NCBI RefSeq assembly: GCF_900114265.1
Contig: NZ_FPKV01000006.1
Location: 1 to 64,000 of the forward strand
Direction: 5' to 3'
DNA: 64,000 nucleotides
DNA from: Flaviramulus basaltis
GTDB taxonomy: Bacteria; Bacteroidota; Bacteroidia; Flavobacteriales; Flavobacteriaceae
The position numbers were made by a program, and so were the translations under genes. The notes below the pieces were generated by a model, which was given only the letters and a program-made list of their open reading frames with translations, was not told the origin of the DNA and did not search any database. This document shows, piece after piece, positions 27,401 through 35,134 of this stretch. Within the stretch, counting starts at the first letter, position 1, and each line of letters opens with the position of its first letter.

Positions 27401-30400
27401 CCATTTCTCCTTCACCAATAATTGTAGGTAAGCAAACATCAAATTCATTTTCAGGATTAACAGAAGGGACTTACGTTTTTAGAGTGACGGATGCTAATGG
27501 ATGTTATTATACAGAATCTTACACTATAAATCCAGTAACTCCTATAACTATTACAGGCTTAAAATTGAGTGATGTTTTATGTATTGGAGATAATACAGGA
27601 GCCATAGAATATACAGTATCAGGATTTGCAGGAACTTATACAAGTGCTCTAACAAGTGGTTCAGGAACTTTAGCTCAAGCAGGAAGCACTGTTGATTTAA
27701 CATTATTAATAGCAGGTAGTTATACCGTTGAGGTTACAGATGATATTACAGGATGTACAGCAGATGCGACTCTTGTAATAACAGAACCAGCAGCAGGTTT
27801 AACTTTTACCGCAACCTCTACAAATGTATATTGTACAGAGGATAATTCACAAATTACAGTAACCTCATCGGGAGGAACAGCAAGTTATACTTATGCAGCA
27901 GTAGTTTCAGGTGCAGCAGCTCCAGGAACCTATGCAAGTAGTAATGTTATAACTGTAGATACCAATTCAGCTTCAGATTTAGATTGGGATGTTTATGTAA
28001 AAGATGCTAATGGTTGTATTACAATGAATACAATAACTATTACAGCAGATCCTTTACCAACGGTAACGACACCAGCATTAGCATCAAATCAATGTTCAGC
28101 AAATTCAGGATTTACATTTACAGCTACAGGTGCATCAGGTGTTACACCATACCAGTATAGCATTAATGGAGGAGCATCATACCAAGCAAGCCCAACATTT
28201 ACAGTAAATACTCCAGGAAGTTATACCGTAACAATTAGAGATGCGAATGGTTGTACAGCAACAAGTGCAACTCCAACAGGGGTTTATGCGCCATTAACTT
28301 CAATAGCTGCAGTAACAAAAGAATTAGATTGTTCAGCATCACCAGATGCGGTAATTACGGTTACTATTTCAGGAGGAAGTACACCTTTTACATATACAGT
28401 TCAAAAAGGAGCTGGCGCACCAAGTGCACCAAGTGCATCTATCACGGGACCAACATTTACATATTCAGTTTCTCTTGCAGATGTAGATAGTTATACGTTT
28501 GAAATTACAGATACTAATGGTTGTACTTCAACGAGTACAATTGCTATAGACACTATAACAAATCCAGTAGCTACAGCAACAACAACAGATGCTAATTGTA
28601 ATGGTGCTTCTGATGGTTCTGTGCAATTAATAGGCTCAGGGGGCTCAGGAGGTTATACTTACAGTGATGACAATGTAAGCTTTACAGCAACTTCATTGTT
28701 TACAGGTTTGCCAGCAGGATCATATACATTTTATATAAGAGATAGTAAAAACTGTACATCAAGTGTAGCTGCAACAATAGCTGAACCAACAGTATTAGTA
28801 GCTACAGCTAGTGCAACAGCTTTTAGTTGTAGTGCTACCAATACAAAACAATCAGCAGTAATAACAATTGCTATTCCAACAACAGGAACTTCACCGTATC
28901 AATATAGTTTTGATGGAGGAATAAACTTTAGTGCAAGTAATACGTTAACTGTAAATGATAATGGATCGGATCAAATTTTTTCTTATGTAATAAGAGATGC
29001 AAATGGCTGTTTAACCTCAGCTCAAAATATTACATTAAATCGTTTAGATCCACCAACAGATTTAACTTTTACATCTACTGCAATTACATGTATAGCAACA
29101 ACCTCAACGGTAGATTTAACAGCTACAAACGGAGTAGGCGCATTACAATATGAAACCATTTCTCCTTCACCAATAATTGTAGGTAAGCAAACATCAAATT
29201 CATTTTCAGGATTAACAGAAGGGACTTACGTTTTTAGAGTGACTGATGCTAATGGATGTTATTATACAGAATCTTATACTATAAATCCAGTAACTCCAAT
29301 AACTATTACAGGCTTAAAGTTGAGTGATGTTTTATGTTTTGGAGATAATGGAGGAGCCATTAAATATACAGTATCAGGATTTTCGGGAACTTATACAAGT
29401 GCTATAACAAGTGGTTCAGGAACTTTAGCTCAAGCAGGAAGCACTGTTGATTTAACATTATTAATAGCAGGTAGTTATACCGTTGAGGTTACAGATGATA
29501 TTACAGGATGTACAGCAGATGCGACTCTTGTAATAACAGAACCAGCAGCAGGTTTAACTTTTACCGCAACCTCTACAAATGTATATTGTACAGAGGATAA
29601 TTCACAAATTACAGTAACACCATCAGGAGGAACAGCAAGTTATACTTATGCCGCAGTGGTTTCAGGAGCAGCAGCTCCAGGAACCTATGCAAGTAGTAAT
29701 GTTATAACTGTAGATACTAATTCAGCTTCAGATTTAGATTGGGATGTTTATGTAAAAGATGCTAATGGTTGTATTACAATGAATACAATAACTATTACAG
29801 CAGATCCTTTACCAACGGTAACGACACCAACTTTAGCATCAAATCAATGTTCAGCAAATTCAGGATTTACATTTACAGCTACAGGTGCATCAGGTGTTAC
29901 ACCATACCAATATAGTATTAATGGCGGGGCATCGTACCAAGCGAGTCCAACATTTACAGTAAATACTCCAGGAAGTTATACCGTAACAATTAGAGATGCG
30001 AATGGTTGTACAGCAACAAGTGCAACTCCAACAGTGGTTTATGTGCCTCTTACAACAAGTGCACTTCTAACTAAAGACATAACATGTTCACCAGCACCTA
30101 CAGATGCGAGCATTGATATTTCAGTTTCTGGTGGTAATGCACCTTATAGTTACGAAGTTAGTACAGATGGAGGTGCTACTTATACTAGTACTCCAGGTTC
30201 TCCTTATACAACAGCTATTGCAGGTAATTACCAGTTTAGAATAACTGATGCTAATGGATGTACTCAGGAAACTAATATTATAACTGTTACAACACCAGTA
30301 AATCCTGTAATAACTAGTCTTACAGAAACACAATCTATTTTATGTAGTGGTGAAGATACTGCTGCAATTCAAGTTAATTTTGATAATACAGTTGGTACAG

Positions 30401-33400
30401 CGTCTTTTGTAATTAACGTTAACAATGATACAACAGGAACTAATTATGGAACTCAAACTTCAGGTTTAGCTGCAGGGGATTATACAATAACACTTACAGA
30501 TGCTAACGGATGTTTTGATACAGATACTATTACAATTAACGAACCAACTCCAATTATTCTAGATTTTGATGTGGATCCAATAACTTGTGGTGCAGGTGGT
30601 GTTTCATTAGGACAAATAATAATTAATTCTGTTGTAGGAGGTACACCAAATTATACTTATCACGTAACTGGAGTAAATGGCTATAATCAAGAAGTTTTAA
30701 ATCAAACAGGGGCAACTCAAGTTTTTGAAGTTGTTAACTTTGGTTTATATGAAATTATTATTACAGATACCAATGGATGTACTGTTATAGAACAGAATAT
30801 TTTAGTGGCATCACCTCCAGATGATTTAGATATTGATATTGCCACAACAGTTGATTGTGCTACTGGAGGCGAAGCAGAAGTAAGTATAGGAGCATCTTCA
30901 AGTATAACAGGTTCTGGTCCATTCTATTTTGCAATATATACAGGTCCTGGAATGGTTTATGATGGAACACCTATTTGGCAATTAGGGGCTGGATCACCAG
31001 TTTCTACAACTTTTACAGGATTGATTCCAGATGTGACTTATACGTTTATAGTTTATGATGATGATACTAAGTGTTATTATTATGAAACAGCAACGACCCC
31101 TATTAAAACAAATTCAACACTTTCTATTACTGGAGTAACTCCAAAAAATATTACGTGTATTGGTAGTGCTGATGGAAATGTAAGTTTTGATATAACAAGT
31201 ACTTATGGTGTTGATACTGATGTTACTTATGAGGTTTTTGATTCACAATCACTTGCTTCAATAACACCGACAGCTGTTACTGGATTTGGGACTGTTCCAT
31301 CAAACGGAACATTATCGGTTACTAATTTAGGTCTATTGGATTTTGGAAATTATATTGTAGTTATAGAAGAAACAACAGGACCGAATGCAGGATGTGGTGT
31401 AGCAACAATACCATTTAATATAACCGAATCTGCCATAGATTTAACAATCTCTGCTTCATCAACAAGAAACGAAAATTGTAATGAGTTAGGTGTGATTTCT
31501 GCAATAGCACAAAATGGAACTGCTCCTTATGAGTATCAATTTTTATTAGATACTGCTACAGCTCCAATTGCAACGGATTTAGGATGGAATACCTCAAATA
31601 CTTTTGAAGGCGCAGAAGATGATTATACAGTATATGTAAAAGATGCCTATGGTTGTATAAAATCAATAGATGTAAGTATTATTAAAGACCCCTTACCAAC
31701 AATCAATCCAGTGGCGCAACAATGTTTTGATGGCACACCAATTAATATCACTTTAGTTGAAGGTACAGGTGCACCTATTACTCCTTTAAGCTATAGTATT
31801 GGGGGCGCATATCAATCTAGTGATACCTTTACAATTAGTGCAGCAGGAACTTATGATTTATTTATAAAAGATGGAAATGGCTGTATAGCAACAACAACTT
31901 ATGTCGTAGAATCTCCATTGTTGTTAGACGCAAATATGACTCAAGATTTAACTTGTGCAGTTGATGCAAGTATTGATTTAACACCAAGCGGAGGAACAGG
32001 AACCTACTCGACTTATGAAGTTAATTTTAATAGTGGTGGATATTCGGTAATTCCAGGGTCTCCATATACAACAACAACAGATGGGACGTATCAATTTAGA
32101 GTTACTGATTCACAAGGATGTCAATCAGAATCATCTGAAATAATAGTTACTCCAAGAACAACACCAACACTAACTGAAGTACATACTGATGTTACCTGTA
32201 ATGGTGGTTCAGATGGTAGTATTGTCGTTACAGCAGGTAGTGGTATTGCTCCTTATCAATATAGTATTGATGGAGGTACAACATTCCAAGCCTCGAATGT
32301 ATTTAATGGTTTAGACTTCGCGGGAAGTCCTTATAGTGTGGTTGTAAGAGATAGTAAAAGTTGTGATTCAGCACCTACTTCTGTAACTATAAACGAACCA
32401 CCATTAGTTGGAGGTTTAGGAGCATTAACACAAGGACTTACTTGTGGAGCAGGTAATGCGACACAACCAGCCTTAGTTACTATTACAGGAAGTGGCGGAA
32501 CAGCACCATATACTTATAGTTTTGATGGCGGTGTAAATTATACTGCTACGAGCACATATTCAACTTATACAGCAGGTACAGTAACTGCTTATGTAAAAGA
32601 TGCTAATGGCTGTACAATAGTAACACCAATAGATGTTGTTGTACCAGCACTAGATATTCCAACAGATTTAGATTTTACAGCGACCGCAGTAACCTGTTTA
32701 GCTGTAACTAGTGATGTGACACTTACCGCTACTAATGGCGTAGGAACTCTTAGTTATGAAATTATTTCACCAGCAAGTGAAGTAGGTAATACAACAGGGG
32801 CTTCATCTGGTACTTTTACAGGATTAGCACCAGATACCTATACCTTCACTGTTACTGATGCCAATGGATGTACTTATACAGAATCTTATACGGTAACTCC
32901 AGTAACAAATATTGCAGTATCAGGATTATTGGTAAGTGATGTGAGTTGTAATGGCGGTTCAAATGGAGCGGTTGATTTTACAGTTTCAAATTTTGCAGGC
33001 ACCTATAGTTATACGATTAATGGAGTACCAACAGGTACAGGACAAACAGCAACAACCATTAGTTTAACAGGGTTAACAATAGGAAATCAAGTCATCATCG
33101 TAACAGATGAGACTACAGGTTGTGACGATACAGTAAGCATTTTAGTAAGTGAACCAACAGTATTAACACTTACAGAAATAACAAATATTAATGCAAATTG
33201 TAATTTTGGAGCACAAGTAACTGTAGAAGCTAATGGAGGCACTCCAAATTACAGGTATGCATTTGTACAAGATGGAGTAGCACCTACATTAGCGGATTAT
33301 ACCTCTAGTGCAAGTGTCGTTTTAGATCCAGCAATTAATACAGATTGGGATGTTTGGGTTATGGATACCAATGGGTGTACAACTCAAATTGATGTTGTTA

Positions 33401-34710
33401 TTGATACCGATCCCTTACCAACAATCAATCCAGTGGCGCAACAATGTTTTGATGGCACACCAATTAATATCACTTTAGTTGAAGGTACAGGTGCACCTAT
33501 TACTCCTTTAAGCTATAGTATTGGGGGCGCATATCAATCTAGTGATACCTTTACAATTAGTGCAGCAGGAACTTATGATTTATTTATAAAAGATGGAAAT
33601 GGCTGTATAGCAACAACAACTTATGTCGTAGAATCTCCATTGTTGTTAGACGCAAATATGACTCAAGATTTAACTTGTGCAGTTGATGCAAGTATTGATT
33701 TAACACCAAGCGGAGGAACAGGAACCTACTCGACTTATGAAGTTAATTTTAATAGTGGTGGATATTCGGTAATTCCAGGGTCTCCATATACAACAACAAC
33801 AGATGGGACGTATCAATTTAGAGTTACTGATTCACAAGGATGTCAATCAGAATCATCTGAAATAATAGTTACTCCAAGAACAACACCAACACTAACTGAA
33901 GTACATACTGATGTTACCTGTAATGGTGGTTCAGATGGTAGTATTGTCGTTACAGCAGGTAGTGGTATTGCTCCTTATCAATATAGTATTGATGGAGGTA
34001 CAACATTCCAAGCCTCGAATGTATTTAATGGTTTAGACTTCGCGGGAAGTCCTTATAGTGTGGTTGTAAGAGATAGTAAAAGTTGTGATTCAGCACCTAC
34101 TTCTGTAACTATAAACGAACCACCATTAGTTGGAGGTTTAGGAGCATTAACACAAGGACTTACTTGTGGAGCAGGTAATGCGACACAACCAGCCTTAGTT
34201 ACTATTACAGGAAGTGGCGGAACAGCACCATATACTTATAGTTTTGATGGCGGTGTAAATTATACTGCTACGAGCACATATTCAACTTATACAGCAGGTA
34301 CAGTAACTGCTTATGTAAAAGATGCTAATGGCTGTACAATAGTAACACCAATAGATGTTGTTGTACCAGCACTAGATATTCCAACAGATTTAGATTTTAC
34401 AGCGACCGCAGTAACCTGTTTAGCTGTAACTAGTGATGTGACACTTACCGCTACTAATGGCGTAGGAACTCTTAGTTATGAAATTATTTCACCAGCAAGT
34501 GAAGTAGGTAATACAACAGGGGCTTCATCTGGTACTTTTACAGGATTAGCACCAGATACCTATACCTTCACTGTTACTGATGCCAATGGATGTACTTATA
34601 CAGAATCTTATACGGTAACTCCAGTAACAAATATTGCAGTATCAGGATTATTGGTAAGTGATGTGAGTTGTAATGGCGGTTCAAATGGAGCGGTTGATTT
34701 TACAGTTTGA
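21454..34710 (+). CDS. sprB: Giant SprB-like gliding adhesin, N-terminal 4418 residues (cut by an in-frame TGA)
   Basis: This open frame ends at TGA 34708-34710, but the same frame stays open to 38967, so the ancestral product was 5837 residues. The signal peptide is unusually long (49 residues, KKR at 28-30 before the hydrophobic core), ends AFA and leaves Gln50 at +1. The start at 21454 is the only Met in that stretch. After an N-terminal beta-rich domain comes a DUF11-like domain (about 411-570, NIVLTKIVEDELGNDIGG). Then follows a very long array of SprB repeats of the form GG..PY.YS.DGG..FQ.S..F..L..G.YT..V.D.NGC. A roughly 200-residue non-repeat insert sits at about 1240-1450. SprB is the mobile surface adhesin of gliding flavobacteria and travels through T9SS. 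This product lacks the C-terminal sorting domain and should not reach the surface unless the stop is an error or is read through. Confidence 0.9.
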   Translation: MRTPTSSTFLFFIFRSFFKPNSNFFLLKKRITSFLLIVILTIASNTAFAQLAVPFSPRLPGGNIKVKGDVILIGNTIITGKGLPLPYNGGGNNNNYEGEYINVASGGDSNIFSSSTADLFLDNSCKSIVYAGLYWASVYPNEVGTNGGQSFTGTTRLEDWNQVKFKLPTGGFIDLVADNNADPVGEEDDIIFDGYDSGNINNSFKDSPIVCYKNVTNYLQGLSEADGTYTVANLRATRGSRNGGCAAGWTLVVIYESPQLPSKFISVFDGYAGVQGSTALNIPVSGFQTLPAPLPVNAKIGVAALEGDLGISGDTFRFKASTSGSYTQLSDALNSNNNFFNSKITNEGAYMNNRNPNGTNVLGFDIANVIIPNPLNSVLPNDATAGDLRLTTSGDGFGAFVTSFAVDIIEPNIVLTKIVEDELGNDIGGEVVDLAQQLNYVIGFQNIGNDDATDFTIRDILPANIDFNYPSDIEPLPTGVTIESYDAATREIIFRVDDSLIEEFGPVTEIRFSVRVVSFCNLLNDACADSVNNQAYATYRSKLNPSFIISDDPSYDANNGCLLSPQATNFLADISDCTYSEEVILCGGSTDLTAPGGYDSYQWSTSSSGTPVIGTTQTITITTTGTYYVRNTALAPCQSSNKEFEVITFGANVDNPVIPYADQVVTCPNDGKQLPNIFLCGGAGGKFIQTNLSDTTSLIWERLDETSCSAVVDNDCANEDKSCIWNQVATGSDYMADTAGQFRLTVNYPGGCFNQFYFNVYSNILTPTVTKRDIICTTQGEIVVGGVPSGYEYSIDGTNYQSSNTFVITAPDLYTVYIRQIGVSPNPCIFTVPDVQIRERNFTVSTIINQPLCNGDLGNVVIAVNDVRPQYFYSISQGGTVVNSVGPIVDRDYTFSNLNPGTYTIDISTEDGCVFTDTVQIIDPPLLEATSALTTPLTCEDGEITVYPVGGTPPYFYFLNGSTDFETIPTIVVTSSGVFDITVVDSNNCSAQTSITVDQIPQPVFNITKTDVLCYNDNSGEIQFNITNANGYTVEYSIDNGLTYVTNPTFSNLYSGTYQGIIKYSLNGTECFSSPQDIIIDQPDTAITATAGVSELAGCGPSGEGRVRITNPQGGVAPYEYSFDNQGTWTSINEEYLAPGTYTLYIRDVNGCVFPMADITIDPEPVAPTINVSDPDFNCNGSANSTVTVTNTTSNSYDYTYLIDGVENPNISDPTTFLNVSDGSHTITVTYQLKTVPTFSNLLNETFGYGEDTSSPGMNPTYYCFERQVPATQCGGDITINDGQYSVTANIVKPFGAWMRPVDHTPATSPSTPKGRFLVVNIGATIPANEILYEKFIDDIIPNQPINVEFFAMNLLKSGNQADPDLKVALVDAFGNEISSFSTGNIPKSQAWENYPKTPITLNPGANTSLRFIVRSNVQLTSGNDVAIDDISVYQLPSTCVAQKDFPIVIGSGNAFMAGNVSATDVSCVGAGDGTITISAQNFDPAKGFQYTLDGLTWITQMTSPYTITGLADGNYNVQIRYEDAVDTCEFNFNQNIGSPTAVVVSVSATPITCLDGSTVTATATGGTAAYSYELLDTSLNLISNFPGSGVLTSVGAGDYIIRVTDANGCTDTTSLNLVNPIPPTATIINADYCYDGTNGASLEVSASGGQPPYEYNINGGAFQTNPVFGNLASGNYVIIVRDAYGCTFTLPTETIEPQISISVALTKELDCTVSPNAVITGAISDGYIPYTYAVSFNGGAYTNLGSIGTSFNYDATTDGTYQFQVTDNNGCPIVSNVITVNPISYPTATTTSVEPSCNGDANGSVQIIPADGVGPYEYSFNGSAFTTTSLYSGLSAGINYAYQVRDSKNCVFSGSITLSEPTVLNASASATAFSCNASNTNQSALVTIDLPTSGTAPYLYSFNGSGYSSTNTLTVNDNGTDQTIAYSVQDAQGCTAGGSLILLQLDPPTDLAFTSSAITCTTTTSTVDLTATDGVGTLQYETISPSPIIVGKQTSNSFSGLTEGTYVFRVTDANGCYYTESYTINPVTPITITGLKLSDVLCIGDNTGAIEYTVSGFAGTYTSALTSGSGTLAQAGSTVDLTLLIAGSYTVEVTDDITGCTADATLVITEPAAGLTFTATSTNVYCTEDNSQITVTSSGGTASYTYAAVVSGAAAPGTYASSNVITVDTNSASDLDWDVYVKDANGCITMNTITITADPLPTVTTPALASNQCSANSGFTFTATGASGVTPYQYSINGGASYQASPTFTVNTPGSYTVTIRDANGCTATSATPTGVYAPLTSIAAVTKELDCSASPDAVITVTISGGSTPFTYTVQKGAGAPSAPSASITGPTFTYSVSLADVDSYTFEITDTNGCTSTSTIAIDTITNPVATATTTDANCNGASDGSVQLIGSGGSGGYTYSDDNVSFTATSLFTGLPAGSYTFYIRDSKNCTSSVAATIAEPTVLVATASATAFSCSATNTKQSAVITIAIPTTGTSPYQYSFDGGINFSASNTLTVNDNGSDQIFSYVIRDANGCLTSAQNITLNRLDPPTDLTFTSTAITCIATTSTVDLTATNGVGALQYETISPSPIIVGKQTSNSFSGLTEGTYVFRVTDANGCYYTESYTINPVTPITITGLKLSDVLCFGDNGGAIKYTVSGFSGTYTSAITSGSGTLAQAGSTVDLTLLIAGSYTVEVTDDITGCTADATLVITEPAAGLTFTATSTNVYCTEDNSQITVTPSGGTASYTYAAVVSGAAAPGTYASSNVITVDTNSASDLDWDVYVKDANGCITMNTITITADPLPTVTTPTLASNQCSANSGFTFTATGASGVTPYQYSINGGASYQASPTFTVNTPGSYTVTIRDANGCTATSATPTVVYVPLTTSALLTKDITCSPAPTDASIDISVSGGNAPYSYEVSTDGGATYTSTPGSPYTTAIAGNYQFRITDANGCTQETNIITVTTPVNPVITSLTETQSILCSGEDTAAIQVNFDNTVGTASFVINVNNDTTGTNYGTQTSGLAAGDYTITLTDANGCFDTDTITINEPTPIILDFDVDPITCGAGGVSLGQIIINSVVGGTPNYTYHVTGVNGYNQEVLNQTGATQVFEVVNFGLYEIIITDTNGCTVIEQNILVASPPDDLDIDIATTVDCATGGEAEVSIGASSSITGSGPFYFAIYTGPGMVYDGTPIWQLGAGSPVSTTFTGLIPDVTYTFIVYDDDTKCYYYETATTPIKTNSTLSITGVTPKNITCIGSADGNVSFDITSTYGVDTDVTYEVFDSQSLASITPTAVTGFGTVPSNGTLSVTNLGLLDFGNYIVVIEETTGPNAGCGVATIPFNITESAIDLTISASSTRNENCNELGVISAIAQNGTAPYEYQFLLDTATAPIATDLGWNTSNTFEGAEDDYTVYVKDAYGCIKSIDVSIIKDPLPTINPVAQQCFDGTPINITLVEGTGAPITPLSYSIGGAYQSSDTFTISAAGTYDLFIKDGNGCIATTTYVVESPLLLDANMTQDLTCAVDASIDLTPSGGTGTYSTYEVNFNSGGYSVIPGSPYTTTTDGTYQFRVTDSQGCQSESSEIIVTPRTTPTLTEVHTDVTCNGGSDGSIVVTAGSGIAPYQYSIDGGTTFQASNVFNGLDFAGSPYSVVVRDSKSCDSAPTSVTINEPPLVGGLGALTQGLTCGAGNATQPALVTITGSGGTAPYTYSFDGGVNYTATSTYSTYTAGTVTAYVKDANGCTIVTPIDVVVPALDIPTDLDFTATAVTCLAVTSDVTLTATNGVGTLSYEIISPASEVGNTTGASSGTFTGLAPDTYTFTVTDANGCTYTESYTVTPVTNIAVSGLLVSDVSCNGGSNGAVDFTVSNFAGTYSYTINGVPTGTGQTATTISLTGLTIGNQVIIVTDETTGCDDTVSILVSEPTVLTLTEITNINANCNFGAQVTVEANGGTPNYRYAFVQDGVAPTLADYTSSASVVLDPAINTDWDVWVMDTNGCTTQIDVVIDTDPLPTINPVAQQCFDGTPINITLVEGTGAPITPLSYSIGGAYQSSDTFTISAAGTYDLFIKDGNGCIATTTYVVESPLLLDANMTQDLTCAVDASIDLTPSGGTGTYSTYEVNFNSGGYSVIPGSPYTTTTDGTYQFRVTDSQGCQSESSEIIVTPRTTPTLTEVHTDVTCNGGSDGSIVVTAGSGIAPYQYSIDGGTTFQASNVFNGLDFAGSPYSVVVRDSKSCDSAPTSVTINEPPLVGGLGALTQGLTCGAGNATQPALVTITGSGGTAPYTYSFDGGVNYTATSTYSTYTAGTVTAYVKDANGCTIVTPIDVVVPALDIPTDLDFTATAVTCLAVTSDVTLTATNGVGTLSYEIISPASEVGNTTGASSGTFTGLAPDTYTFTVTDANGCTYTESYTVTPVTNIAVSGLLVSDVSCNGGSNGAVDFTV
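27050..28290 (+). repeat. Older internal duplication in the first adhesin, copy 1
   Basis: This 1.24-kb stretch recurs about 1.75 kb downstream (offset 1749-1755 bases). The core from 27296 is nearly identical to the second copy; the flanks are more diverged. It encodes several SprB repeats, including a shared ITGLKLSDVLC segment. Confidence 0.8.
28800..30045 (+). repeat. Older internal duplication in the first adhesin, copy 2
   Basis: This is the partner of 27050-28290. Differences are scattered, for example VLCIGDNTG versus VLCFGDNGG and VTSSGG versus VTPSGG, so this event is older than the 1722-base duplication further along. Confidence 0.8.
31691..33412 (+). repeat. 1722-base tandem duplication, unit 1
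   Basis: This 574-codon unit is followed at once by a second copy (33413-35134). I compared the copies line by line and found one difference, C32987 versus G34709. Both ends carry the same 12-base word CCCTTACCAACA, which encodes the PLPT junction between SprB repeats and would explain the crossover. Confidence 0.95.
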
Positions 34711-35134
34711 AATTTTGCAGGCACCTATAGTTATACGATTAATGGAGTACCAACAGGTACAGGACAAACAGCAACAACCATTAGTTTAACAGGGTTAACA
34801 ATAGGAAATCAAGTCATCATCGTAACAGATGAGACTACAGGTTGTGACGATACAGTAAGCATTTTAGTAAGTGAACCAACAGTATTAACACTTACAGAAA
34901 TAACAAATATTAATGCAAATTGTAATTTTGGAGCACAAGTAACTGTAGAAGCTAATGGAGGCACTCCAAATTACAGGTATGCATTTGTACAAGATGGAGT
35001 AGCACCTACATTAGCGGATTATACCTCTAGTGCAAGTGTCGTTTTAGATCCAGCAATTAATACAGATTGGGATGTTTGGGTTATGGATACCAATGGGTGT
35101 ACAACTCAAATTGATGTTGTTATTGATACCGATC
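33413..35134 (+). repeat. 1722-base tandem duplication, unit 2 (contains the TGA)
   Basis: This is the second copy of the 574-codon unit. The single substitution at 34709 changes TCA (Ser) to TGA. After 35134 the shared word CCTTACCAACA occurs a third time, then the sequence diverges. Confidence 0.95.

Noticed and set aside
28251-28490. Alternative-frame ORF inside the first adhesin
   Set aside because: It is Cys/Asn/Tyr-rich shadow sequence of the SprB repeats in another frame.
34700-34720. Frameshift or indel as the cause of the adhesin break
   Set aside because: The two 1722-base copies are the same length and stay in frame on both sides of the stop, so only a substitution is involved.
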